Assembly: GCF_014204795.1 (NCBI RefSeq)
Contig: NZ_JACHMB010000001.1
Location: 10,862,501-10,926,500, forward strand
Origin: Nonomuraea jabiensis
GTDB lineage: Bacteria > Actinomycetota > Actinomycetes > Streptosporangiales > Streptosporangiaceae
Length of the DNA: 64,000 nt
Direction of reading: 5' to 3'
In this document: one piece after another, positions 31,976 to 40,984 of the stretch
Numbering within the stretch: position 1 is the stretch's first letter
Layout: the number at the start of each line of letters is the position of its first letter
The notes under the pieces: generated by a model
Told to the model about the DNA's origin: nothing
What the model saw: the letters and a program-made list of their open reading frames with translations, nothing else
Database searches by the model: none
Position numbers and translations under genes: made by a program

Positions 31976-34603
31976 TCACCGTGCCGCCGGCACAGCGGGC
32001 GGTGGGGTGGGTACCTTGAACGTGCCGAGCCGGGCCAACTGGTAGCTCAGTGCCCGCTCCGGCGCGTCGATCTGGTTCTGTGTGCCGAACTTCCCGGTTC
32101 GCGCCTTCTTCGCCTTGGTGAGCGCGGCTCGCATCGCGGACCAGGCTTCCTTCGGGTAGTCGCGTTTGTCGAGCGTCCTGGCGTACGCGATGGCCGCGTC
32201 GAGGTCGCTCGTGTCGAGCGGCAGGTTCTGCGCGGTCAGGGTGTCGCTGAGCAGGTAGTGGTCGAAGTCGACGTGTCCGCCCTTTTCGTGAGTGGCGTAG
32301 TTGAACAGGCCGACGCGGTGTCCCATGAAGTGGGCGAGGCTGCCGTCCAGGGTCTGCGGGCCGACCCGGTCCCCGAGCTGGGTCCACGTCCGCCCGTCGA
32401 GGCTGTAGTAGAAGGTCGTCCACAACTGCCCGGCCGGCGAGGCGAAGTCGAGATCCGCCTTCACGTGCACCTTGGTTGCCCTGCCGAGCGGCACCGTGGT
32501 GCCGGGCAGGAAGCTTTCGAGCGTGGCCTGGTCGAGGTCGACCGCGAACGGCTGCACGCGGTTGACGACGCCCAGCGTGTTGACGCCGCCTGCGCGCTTG
32601 ACCGCCACGTACGAGAAGCCGCGGTTGTAGGCGGCCAGGCTGGCGACGTCGCCGTTCTTCATGCCGGAGATGTCCATCTTGGTTTCGACTGACTGCCGCG
32701 GTCCGAACGTACGCTGCGACAGCATGTTCCGCGCCTCCTCGAACCAGGCCAGTTCGGCCCGGTTGGAGAGCTTCGTGTAAACGTACTTGCCGGTGACGAC
32801 TTTGCCGTTCGTCAGCCGCAGCCATCCGTCGCGGTCGGTGAGCGACCAGTACCGGTTGTCGGGAGCGTGGTTCCACTGCCACACCACGTCCAGTCGCGAC
32901 CCGTTGGACCCGATCTCTTCCTCGGCCGGGTACTCGGCCGTCACCGGCTGCCCGACGATCGAGACGTCGTCGATCAGATACTCCACGCTGGATGAAGGTG
33001 GCTGTGGATTGGCCCGTGGCGTCTCCACCGTGAAGGTGAAGGCGTCCAGGTTCGCCGTCGCCGGCACGGTGTACTGTCCGGACACCGTCGTCCACTGCCC
33101 GACGGGCACGTTTCCGGACGCCATCACCTGAACGCCCGCACCCCAGTCCGCGGCAAGGTTGAACCGGATGATGTCCGGGCCCGACACGTATTTGATCTTC
33201 GCTGACACGGTGTAGGTCACACCGTGCTGCATCTTGCCGGTGAGTGCCTGGTTCGGGCCGGAGCCGTTGAGGGTGCGATCGCTCACCTTGAGAGCCGCCG
33301 CCCCGGAAGCGGGATCAACCGTGTCCCGGCTGAGCGTCGCGCCGTACCGCGCGCCCCATGGCGCGATCGCCGTGGCTTCGAACCCCGGGTTGTCCAGCAG
33401 TTCGACACCAATGAGCGTCTCGTCGTCATCGGGCGGCCGCGGGATCGTCCACTTCTCGTCCATGTACGCCTTGTGCGGTGCGTCGTTGACGAAGTCGTCC
33501 GAGGCGACGATGCTCTTCTCGCGTTCGAACGCCTCCCGCTCCGGGCCGAGCTTGATCGGCTTGTCGAACACGTCGTCCACCTTCACGACTCCGTTGTCGC
33601 CGAAGGTCGGCCATCCGTCCTGCCAGGTGGCGGGGATGAGTGCGGGGATGCGGCCGATCGGGAACGTGTCCCGGAAGAACATGCCGTACCAGCCGGTCCC
33701 CCCGCCCTCGCGCGAGATGGGTACGAGGCTGCCCTGGGCGAAGCCGCTCGAGTTGAGGACCCCGCGGGCCTCATAGGTGTTGACACCGCCCGCCGAGGTG
33801 TAGCGGCCGAGCAGCTCCTTGGAGCGAAGCATGACGACCTGGCGCCCCTGCCCGGGCGGCCAGGTGATGACGACCGCGTAGTAGTAGCCGTCGATGTGGT
33901 AGAACTGGGCGCCCTCGAACAGACCCCCGATGAACGGCTTCCCGGCGTAGTCGCTCGCGCGGAAGATGTTCGCGTAGTCCTGTTCGATGGCCGCCAGGTC
34001 GGCGTTGAGGCGCACAGCGCTCGTGCCACCGGAGCCGTAGAAGATGTACGGGGTGCCGTCGAGGTCGAAGAAGAGCGAGGGGTCGTGCAGGCCACGGCCG
34101 AGGGCCGTGCGCTCCCAAGCGCCGTTCTCGATGTCGTCGGTCCGGTAGACGTACGCGCCACCGAGGTTGTTGGTGTTGAAGACGACGTAGAACATGCCGT
34201 CGTGGTAACGCAGGGACGACGCCCACTGGCCCTGACCGTACGACGTTTGTCCGTTGCGCAGCGAGAAAGAGTCCCCGATGCTCGCCCGGTCGAAGACGTA
34301 GGTGACGATCTCCCAGTTCACCAGGTCGTAGGACTTCATGATGGGCGCGCCGGGACTCAGGTGCATCGTCGTACTGATCATGTAGTAGACATCCCGGCCC
34401 TCGCCGTTCTCGGCGGCCGGAACGCGCTCCACGCTGACGTCCGGCACGTCGGAGCCCAGCAGCGGCACGGAGTACGTGCCATCGCCCTTGTCGGTCGAGG
34501 TGTACGAGGGTTGTGGCGACCACTCGACGCCGGCCTTCGCCACACCTTCCGAGGAAACGAGAGCGGCGCCGAGGAACACGGCTACCGCTCCACCCGACGC
34601 CAA
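31976..34603 (-). CDS. Secreted multidomain GH43 glycosidase with CBM
   Basis: The ~875-residue protein has an N-terminal signal-like segment (GGAVAVFLGAALVSSEGVAK), a GH43 five-bladed propeller (residues ~40-370) with YGQGQWASSLRYHDGMFYVV, GLHDPSLFFDLDGTPYIFYG and FEGAQFYHIDGYYY (acid Glu in FEGAQ), a CBM4/9-like module (~405-560; ELLDNPGFEATAIAPWGARY ... SVEYLIDDVSI), a GH43_C2-type concanavalin-like domain (~575-780; MLSQRTFGPRQSVETKMD, FDHYLLSD) and a helical tail. Role: exo-acting arabinofuranosidase or xylosidase on plant polysaccharides. The frame opens only with TTG 34603 without a ribosome site, and an in-frame stop lies shortly upstream, so the 5' end may be damaged. A LacI-type site lies 32 bp upstream. 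Confidence 0.85.
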   Translation of the reverse strand: MASGGAVAVFLGAALVSSEGVAKAGVEWSPQPSYTSTDKGDGTYSVPLLGSDVPDVSVERVPAAENGEGRDVYYMISTTMHLSPGAPIMKSYDLVNWEIVTYVFDRASIGDSFSLRNGQTSYGQGQWASSLRYHDGMFYVVFNTNNLGGAYVYRTDDIENGAWERTALGRGLHDPSLFFDLDGTPYIFYGSGGTSAVRLNADLAAIEQDYANIFRASDYAGKPFIGGLFEGAQFYHIDGYYYAVVITWPPGQGRQVVMLRSKELLGRYTSAGGVNTYEARGVLNSSGFAQGSLVPISREGGGTGWYGMFFRDTFPIGRIPALIPATWQDGWPTFGDNGVVKVDDVFDKPIKLGPEREAFEREKSIVASDDFVNDAPHKAYMDEKWTIPRPPDDDETLIGVELLDNPGFEATAIAPWGARYGATLSRDTVDPASGAAALKVSDRTLNGSGPNQALTGKMQHGVTYTVSAKIKYVSGPDIIRFNLAADWGAGVQVMASGNVPVGQWTTVSGQYTVPATANLDAFTFTVETPRANPQPPSSSVEYLIDDVSIVGQPVTAEYPAEEEIGSNGSRLDVVWQWNHAPDNRYWSLTDRDGWLRLTNGKVVTGKYVYTKLSNRAELAWFEEARNMLSQRTFGPRQSVETKMDISGMKNGDVASLAAYNRGFSYVAVKRAGGVNTLGVVNRVQPFAVDLDQATLESFLPGTTVPLGRATKVHVKADLDFASPAGQLWTTFYYSLDGRTWTQLGDRVGPQTLDGSLAHFMGHRVGLFNYATHEKGGHVDFDHYLLSDTLTAQNLPLDTSDLDAAIAYARTLDKRDYPKEAWSAMRAALTKAKKARTGKFGTQNQIDAPERALSYQLARLGTFKVPTPPPAVPAAR

Positions 34604-34634
34604 ACGGCGCAGGCCAGATAAACAAACCCAAGGG

Positions 34635-34648
34635 TGTTAGCGTTAACA
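34635..34648. promoter_or_regulatory. LacI-type operator upstream of GH43
   Basis: TGTTAGCGTTAACA is a near-perfect palindrome with the central CG typical of LacI-family sites. It matches the sites in front of GH29 (48536) and the two esterases (51920, 52134). Confidence 0.65.
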
Positions 34649-34709
34649 ACCTGAGCCGTGGCGGGGCCCGGTACGTGCGCGACGGCACAGTTCACGATGT
34701 CATTCCTTC

Positions 34710-34870
34710 TTTCGACCACAAGGGATCAGCCCTTGAAAAGCCTTCCATGATACAAGCGACCAGGCGCCGAAGACGATCACGGTCGCCGCCCCCGGGGTGA
34801 TGTACGGCACCAGCATCGACCTCCGCCAGAACGTCGATGCGGAGGTGCTCGCCAGCCGGGTTCCAGTCGA
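34710..34870 (-). pseudogene. CUT1 sugar ABC permease remnant
   Basis: Minus-strand frames read ALFDWNPAGEHLRI and then, in another frame, TFWRRSMLVPYITPGAATVI, resembling the N-terminal periplasmic loop and second membrane helix of MalF-type permeases. Only ~50 residues survive. It lies between the binding-protein fragment and the GH43 gene, as expected of a former transporter-hydrolase operon. Confidence 0.4.
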
Positions 34871-34984
34871 ACAGCGCGACACGAAGGGAGCATCGCGATC
34901 ACACCACTTGACGATTGCCGTCTTGATGCGCGGCCAGGGCAGCGTCCCATGCCTTGCTCGACTCTGGTGATCGCGTTCAGAAAC

Positions 34985-35290
34985 TCCTGGCCGGTGGCCC
35001 AGCCACCCTGACCGATGAGGAGTCGGTGTAGGTCTGCCCGGTCGCCGCCCTCGATGAGCATCAAGTCTGGCACCTTGCCGGCGGCCGGCACCGTAGCCAG
35101 CGCCTGCGCCCTCTCGACCGCGGACGCCACTTCGGCGAGCTTCACCCGCACGCCCGGATTGGCCATCCGGTCACCCTTGACGGACTCCCTCTGGTTCCAG
35201 AACTCGAACGATTTGCCGTCCCCTGACGGCTGGGCTGAGGTATCGCCGCCTCCACAGGCGGCGGTACGGAAAGAGCCTCGGTGAACTTGA
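34985..35290 (-). pseudogene. CUT1 sugar-binding lipoprotein remnant
   Basis: The minus strand reads TAACGGGDTSAQPSGDGKSF (a lipobox-like AACG followed by a flexible linker), FEFWNQRESVKGDRMANPGV, RVKLAEV and AAGKVPDLMLIEGG. Extracellular solute-binding proteins of family 1 show FW-x(n)-FEKANPGVKVKL and AAGKxPDV in this order. Most of the protein and the signal peptide are missing. Confidence 0.6.
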
Positions 35291-36079
35291 CCGGTGTGGC
35301 GTTACGGAACTTCACAGATGGTCTCTTCCGGGGATTCGGAGCGAGAGGCGGCGATCATGGTGCGGGAGAGGGGCGAAAGTTGCTAAGCAAGTCTCGATCG
35401 TTAATGCCGGACCATACGTGCGAGTCTTGAAACTCGTCAAGAAGCGGCCCGCAAATCTGCCGAAACAAATCGGACATGAGCCGAAACCTTCTGGTGAGGC
35501 CGCCTGCCATGGCCGGCCGTAAGCACAGGCCGAATGCCTGCTGCGGCTGCCCTCCGGCGGCGATCTTCGCGGGCACCTACGGACAGGCCATGGGTATCTC
35601 TCGCCCAGGGCAACCGATAGAGAAACTTACTGTGAATCTGCCGAAATTAGTGAGCCTCAAGCTCCTTGACAGGCCGCGTTGAGGCCCCCTAGCGTGACGC
35701 CCATCACGGCCATGAGCACGGCTCGGGTATGTTGACGCCAACGATCGTGGTTCGCAGAGGTCCGCCTGATTCCGACACAGGAAGCGAAAGGACTGTCCAT
35801 GCTGTCGCACGACTTCTGGAGGGGGAAGGGCGGGGTCTGCTCTGCCTTGCGGGCGGCGCCGGACTCACGCTGAGCCCTGGCTCCCCTGTCGGCCGGGCCT
35901 GCTCACTTGGGCCAAATCGCGCTGACTTCGCCGCCACTGCGGCTTTTGATGCCCGTTCCGTTGAGCGGCGCAAAGCCTCCACCGACATAGCGATGTGCCG
36001 TGCCTTTCGGCGTGCGCAGAGGCTGTTCAAGCCGTCCGCATACCTCCAGCAGACGCGACGTCACCGGAAAGGAGCGCCA
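35291..36079. other. Regulatory-looking stretch upstream of LacI
   Basis: No gene is recognisable. AATCTGCCGAAA occurs twice, at 35454-35465 and 35635-35646, a 12-bp direct repeat that may be a regulator site. A promoter-like TTGACA (35666-35671) with TAGCGT (35690-35695) 18 bp later follows the second copy. CGAGT/ACTCG at 35421-35436 makes a small hairpin. This could be the former control region of the CUT1 operon or of the LacI gene. Confidence 0.4.
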
Positions 36080-37107
36080 ATGCCCTCCCATGCCGAGCGC
36101 AATCTGCCGGTCATGGCCGACGTGGCCAGGCTCGCGGGCGTGTCGCATCAGGCCGTCTCGCGCGTGGTCTACGGCCATCTCCGCGTACGAGAGGAGACAC
36201 GGGCCGGGTCCTGCAAACCAGCAACACCCTCGACCATCGCCGCAACATGACCATCCGGACGTTGGTAACCCGGCGCTCACGCAGGCTCGGCATCGTCAGC
36301 TTCGACCCGGCCCTGTACCGCCCTGCCAGCACCGTCTATGGCATCGAGCGAGCTGCCAGGGAAGCGGGCCATTTCGTCCGCATCGTGAGCCTGCGCACCA
36401 TTGACCGGGCCGGCGTCAACGACGCCCTCGGCTACCTGGCTGAGCAGGGAGTGGACGGTGTCATCCTGGTCGCGCCGCAGCGCTCGGCGGCGCAGGCCCT
36501 CGCCGACCTGCCCGCGGACCTCCCCGCGGTGGCCGTCGAGGGCCGGCACGAAGGCGACGTGTCCGTGGTGAGTGTGGACCAGGTGGAAGGTGCCAGGCAG
36601 GCTACGGCTCACCTGCTCGATCTCGGCCACGAAACCGTCTGGCACGTCAGGGGGCCAGACGACTGGCTGGAAGCCGAAGAACGGGGCGAAGGCTGGCGAG
36701 CCGTTCTGTCGGCCGCCGGGCGAGCGATCCCCGAAGCGCTGGAAGGCGACTGGACCCCCAGATCCGGTTACCTGGCCGGCAAGATCCTGGCCGGACGCGT
36801 CTCCGACGTCACCGCGGTCTTCGTGGCCAATGACCGGATGGCACTCGGCCTGCTACGGGCGTTCTCGGAGGCCGGCGTCAAGGTGCCCGAACAGGTGAGC
36901 GTGGTGGGCTTCGACGACATTCCCGAATCGGCGTACTTCACCCCTTCTTTGACCACGGTCCGGCAGGACTTCGACGAGGTCGGCAGGCTAAGCGTCAAGG
37001 TGCTGCTCCAGCAGGTCGAATCGGCCGAGCCGTTGGGTCATGCCCGCCTGGTCGTTGCTCCTCGTCTCATCGGCCGGAACAGCACAGCGAGGCCGAGGCC
37101 CGCCTGA
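36080..37107 (+). pseudogene. LacI family regulator split by one frameshift
   Basis: ATG 36080 has GGAAAGGAGCGCCA in front. The headpiece reads VMADVARLAGVSHQAVSRVV (LacI helix-turn-helix) to REETRA. Near 36205 the frame shifts and the protein continues RRSRRLGIVSFDPALYRPAS with a full periplasmic-binding-type sensor: SVDQVEGARQATAHLLDLGH, VFVANDRMALGLLRAFSEAG and SVVGFDDIPESAYFTPSLTT. A single-base change would restore one ~342-residue protein, so this may be an assembly error or a recent mutation. It precedes the YtfQ-like binding-protein gene. Confidence 0.8.
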
Positions 37108-37178
37108 CCTCTGGTTCATTGACTCCACCATCACAGAACGGGCGCGCCACACCACCGTCGGCGACAAGGAAGGCTGTC

Positions 37179-38017
37179 ATGTCGACAAAGAATGTCAGCG
37201 CTCATCCTGATCACGATCGGGGCGCTGATAACGGCCGGCTGCGGAAGCGGCAGCAGCGGTGGTGGCGGCGGCTCGATCACCATGGGCTTCTCCCAGGTGG
37301 GCGCGGAGAGCGGGTGGCGCACCGCGAACACCAAGTCCGTGCAGGACTCGGCCAAGAGCGCGGGCATCACGCTCAAGTTCTCCGACGCCCAGCAGAAGCA
37401 GGAGAACCAGATCAAGGCCATCCGCTCCTACATCCAGCAGAAGGTGGACGTCATCGCCTTCTCGCCGGTGGTGGAGTCCGGCTGGGACACGGTGCTCAAG
37501 GAGGCCAAGGACGCGAAGATCCCGGTCATCCTGACCGACCGCGCCGTGGACTCCAAGGACACCTCCCTCTACAAGACCTTCCTCGGCTCGGACTTCGTCG
37601 AGGAGGGCAAGAAGGCCGGCCAGTGGCTGGTGAACGAGTACAAGGACGCCAAGGACCCGGTGAACATCGTCGAGTTGCAGGGCACGACGGGTTCGGCGCC
37701 GGCCAACGATCGCAAGTCCGGCTTCCCTAGGTCATCGGGGCCGATCCCAAGTTCAAGATCATCGCTTCGCAGACCAGTGACTTCACCAGGGCCAAGGGCA
37801 AGGAGGTCATGAAGGCGTTCCTGAAGTCGAACCCGGACATCGACGTCCTGTATGCCCACAACGACGACATGGGGCTGGGGGCGATCGAGGCGGGCAGCTC
37901 ATGGACCTGGCCAAGAAGGTCGTCAAGGGTGAGCAGGTGCCGGCCCGCGTGGTGACCGAGGAGACCACGTTCACGCAGGACCAGGCCAAGCAGGTCCTGT
38001 CGTCCCGCCAGTACTGA
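37179..38017 (+). pseudogene. YtfQ-like sugar-binding lipoprotein, frameshifted and deleted
   Basis: ATG 37179 follows AAGGAAGGCTGTC. After a few codons the frame moves to a lipoprotein signal (LILITIGALITAGC), then a binding protein very close to YtfQ (galactofuranose binding): FSQVGAESGWRTANTKSVQD, QQKQENQIKAIRSYIQQKVD and VNIVELQGTTGSAPANDRKS. A frameshift near 37725 leads to FKIIASQTSDFTRAKGKEVM and YAHNDDMGLGAIEA. Another near 37895 leads to MDLAKKVVKGEQVPARVVTE, skipping roughly 70 residues that include the SIDG ligand strand. No longer a working transporter component. Confidence 0.85.
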
Positions 38018-38450
38018 CCCGCCGTCCGGCTGGGATCCCTGGGGCGGGGAAAGGGGCGGGCCGCCTCCCCCCGGTCGTGATCATGCAGAACGCGGGGCTG
38101 CCCGAGGCCGGCGACTGTCGAACGGGCGGCGGCCGCAAGGGCCCGGCGATCATCGGGTTCCGGCAGGTCCTGGAGGAGCGTTGCGGGCAGGCGCGGGCGG
38201 ACTTCCATCGGCTCGCGGCGGCGATCGTCCGGCCTCGGGCCGCGTCCTGGAAGGAGCTGTGGGACAAGACCGTCGCGGCCGAGACCGAACGCACCCGCGA
38301 GCAGCTCGCGGCCGTCGCGAGCGGCGATCCCGCCCACCTCGGGCAGGCCACCGTGGTAAGGACCACGCCCGGACCGGAGCCGCGCGCCTTCGGCATGTGC
38401 GGGCGGCTGCGTACCTGGACGCCACTGCCCTCCAATACGTGCGCCCGTTC
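38018..38450. other. Stretch without a recognised gene
   Basis: A plus-strand frame contains a helical, charged segment (FRQVLEERCGQARADFHRLA, WKELWDKTVAAETERTREQL) that looks like genuine protein, but no start, family or clean end can be assigned. It is probably the remnant of a gene that followed the YtfQ-like one. Confidence 0.35.
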
Positions 38451-39085
38451 TCAGGCGGGCGGTGGCGGACCGACCGTCTCCCGAACGATGACCCGGTTGA
38501 TCAATCGTGCGGGGGGCTCCGGCGCGGGCTCGCCGCGTACCTGCGCGATGACCCTGGCCATGGCCTCCCGCCCCTGCACCTCCCTGTCCACGGCCACCGT
38601 GGACAGGGCGGGAGTGGCGAAGCGTCCCAGTTCCTCGTCGTCCCAGCCGAACACGCTGACCTCGCCGGGAACCCGCCAGCCGCGCGAGAGCGCTCCTCGT
38701 ACGGCACCCATGGCCACATGGTCGTTCACGGCGACAACGGCGGTCACGCCGCACCCGTCCGGCAGCCTCCGTACGGCGTCGTAGCCGGATTGAGGGCTCC
38801 AGTCACCGAGGGCGACGCCGTACGAGTGAGCCGTAGGCGCTCGATCGTCTGTTCATGGACCAGCTTGCGATTACGGGCCGACGGCCGGCTCTGCGCGCCC
38901 GCGATGTGGAAGAAGACCCGATGGCCGAGCGAGGCGAGATATTCGACGATCTCCTGGATCGGGGAGGCGTCCCCGCGCAGCTTGTCATCGTAATCACCCG
39001 TGACGACGATAGGCAGCGGCGTCGATCTCCAGAGGTGTCATGCCCTCGTCGTGCGCGGCGGAGGTCCACGCCGACAGGCCATTGA
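38451..39085 (-). pseudogene. LacI family regulator, DNA-binding head lost
   Basis: The C-terminal part is clean: TAVVAVNDHVAMGAVRGALS, VSVFGWDDEELGRFATPALS and TVAVDREVQGREAMARVI. Upstream, in other frames, are LPIVVTGDYDDKLRGDASPI, EIVEYLASLGHRVFFHIAGA and LVHEQTIERL, the sensor domain. No helix-turn-helix can be read before the operator region at 39086. At least two frameshifts plus loss of the headpiece make it nonfunctional, although its operators are intact. Confidence 0.75.
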
Positions 39086-39144
39086 CGCAGAAGTGATCGA
39101 TCACTAACCTACGTCAGCAAGCAAAGTGATCGATCACTTCTGCG
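39086..39144. promoter_or_regulatory. Twin LacI-type operators in a 20-bp inverted repeat
   Basis: AGTGATCGATCACT is present twice as a perfect 14-bp palindrome, at 39092-39105 and 39125-39138, 33 bp (about three helical turns) apart. The pair is embedded in a larger inverted repeat with 20-bp arms (39086-39105 and 39125-39144). It lies between the broken LacI gene and GH30. Confidence 0.8.
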
Positions 39145-39275
39145 CGGCGCCGTGATCGCTCTCCTTGGCCGAACACTGCGGCGCCACCCGTTATAAGGCG
39201 CCAGAAGACCAGCACGTCACTTGTCACTCTTCTCGACTTCGACCACCACCCCCGGACAGATCAAAGGAGACGAGG

Positions 39276-40691
39276 GTGCTTCGATCCCTTACATTCGTGG
39301 CGGTGCTCGCGCCGGCCATCACCCTGGCCGGGCCCGCCGCCGGCGCCGGCGCGGCCCCCCAACCGGATATCGACATCCAGCGGAGCCAGACGCATCAGAC
39401 CATCGACGGATTCGGCTACTCCACCGCGTTCCAGCGCGCGACTCTCGTGCACAACCTGCCGGCGGACAAGCAGAAAGAGGTGCTCGACCTCCTTCTGGAT
39501 CGCCGCAAGGGCGCCGCGCCCAGCATCCTGCGCCTCGGCATCGGCTCCTCGGCCACGAACGTCTACGACTCCATGCTGTCCATCCAGCCCGCGGACCCGG
39601 GCGGCCCGGACGCCCCGCCGAAGTACACCTGGGACGGCTGGGACAGCGGACAGGTGTGGTTCTCCAAGGAGGCCCAGCGGCGCGGGGTCAAGCGGTTCTA
39701 CGCCGATGCCTGGAGCGCCCCCGGCTACATGAAGACCAACGGGACCGACGTCAACGGCGGCAACCTGTGCGGCCTGCAGGGCACAACCTGTGCCAGTGGC
39801 GACTGGCGCGCGGCCTACGCCCGCTACCTCGTGCAGTACGCGAAGTTCTACCAGCAGGAAGGCATCAAGATCTCCGACATCGCCTTCCTGAACGAGCCGG
39901 ACTGGACCACCGAGTACGCCTCGATGCGCTTCACGCCGGCTCAGGCGGCCGAGTTCGTCAAGGTCTTCGGCCCTTACGCCGACCAGGCGGGCCTCAAGGT
40001 GGTCTGCTGCGAGTCGATCGGCTGGAAGAGCTCCGAGGCGTACGCCCAGGCCATCGAGAACGACCCCGAGGCGCGTAAACACCTGGACATCATGTCCGGC
40101 CACGGCTACGCCAGTGGAGCCGACTTCCCGCTGTCCACGTCGAAGCCCACCTGGATGTCGGAGTGGGCGCCGTCAAGCGTCGCGGACGGCTGGAACGAAG
40201 CGTGGGACAGCGGCAAGGTCACCGACGGCATCAACATCGCCGAACGCATCCACAACACCCTCGCCCTCTCCGGCAGCACCGGATTCGTCTACTGGCTCGG
40301 CGGCTCCCGTGGCAAGACCGCCGCGCTGATCCAGATCGACGACGCCAACGGCGGTTACCGCGTCTCATCCCGGCTCTACGCCTTCGCCGCCTACAGCCGC
40401 TTCATCCGTCCGGACGCCGTACGTCTCGGGGTGAACAGCGCCGGCGACGGGCTCAAGGTCTCCGCGTACCGCAACACCGACGGCACCGAAGTGGTCGAGA
40501 TCCTCAACACCTCGCACGAGTCCGTGACCACCACCGTCGACCTGAAGCGCCCCGCTGCCTACCTGACCGACTCCACTCACAACCTGGAGCGGGACCAGGC
40601 GCTCGTCTCCAAGCGCGGGCCCCACACCTCTGTCACGCTCGCGCCGAGGTCGCTCACCACGCTGGTCAGCAGCCACCCGCAACACGACTGA
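39276..40691 (+). CDS. Secreted GH30 family glycosidase
   Basis: Start is GTG 39276 with AAAGGAGACGAGG upstream and an immediate signal peptide (RSLTFVAVLAPAITLAGPAA). The 471-residue enzyme has the GH30 barrel: QTIDGFGYSTAFQRATLVHN, LRLGIGSSATNVYDSM, RFYADAWSAPGYMKTNG, acid/base Glu in ISDIAFLNEPDWTTEY and nucleophile Glu in PTWMSEWAPSS. A side beta domain (VRLGVNSAGDGLKVSAYRNT, VVEILNTSHESVTTTVDL) follows. Family activities include endo-beta-1,6-galactanase and xylanase; the exact one cannot be read from sequence. Twin LacI-type operators 130-190 bp upstream suggest sugar induction. Confidence 0.9.
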   Translation: MLRSLTFVAVLAPAITLAGPAAGAGAAPQPDIDIQRSQTHQTIDGFGYSTAFQRATLVHNLPADKQKEVLDLLLDRRKGAAPSILRLGIGSSATNVYDSMLSIQPADPGGPDAPPKYTWDGWDSGQVWFSKEAQRRGVKRFYADAWSAPGYMKTNGTDVNGGNLCGLQGTTCASGDWRAAYARYLVQYAKFYQQEGIKISDIAFLNEPDWTTEYASMRFTPAQAAEFVKVFGPYADQAGLKVVCCESIGWKSSEAYAQAIENDPEARKHLDIMSGHGYASGADFPLSTSKPTWMSEWAPSSVADGWNEAWDSGKVTDGINIAERIHNTLALSGSTGFVYWLGGSRGKTAALIQIDDANGGYRVSSRLYAFAAYSRFIRPDAVRLGVNSAGDGLKVSAYRNTDGTEVVEILNTSHESVTTTVDLKRPAAYLTDSTHNLERDQALVSKRGPHTSVTLAPRSLTTLVSSHPQHD

Positions 40692-40984
40692 CAGTGATGA
40701 GTTTGACCCAACGACTGACTGGCCTGCGTACGCGGTGACCGTTGCGCGAGCGGCAGCATGTGCCCCACGCCCGCCATGCCCCTGACGGTGACTGGAGTCG
40801 GCGGCGTGGTGCCACTCCAGCAGCCGAACGGCTGGTACGCCTGGGTGTAGTCAGGCCCCTGCATGGCGCGGGCGCTCGGTCCCGTCCCGTTCATGCATCG
40901 TCGCCCCAAGGCCGCCGTTTCCCAGCAGGAAGGCCAGGGCGGGGCCCGTGAAGGATGGCAGGAGAACGTCCTCGCCGCCCTTCA
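40692..40984. other. Stretch without a recognised gene
   Basis: Minus-strand frames give YQPFGCWSGTTPPTPVTVRG and VLLPSFTGPALAFLLGNGGL in different frames. Neither has a start, a ribosome site or a family that I can name. Confidence 0.35.
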
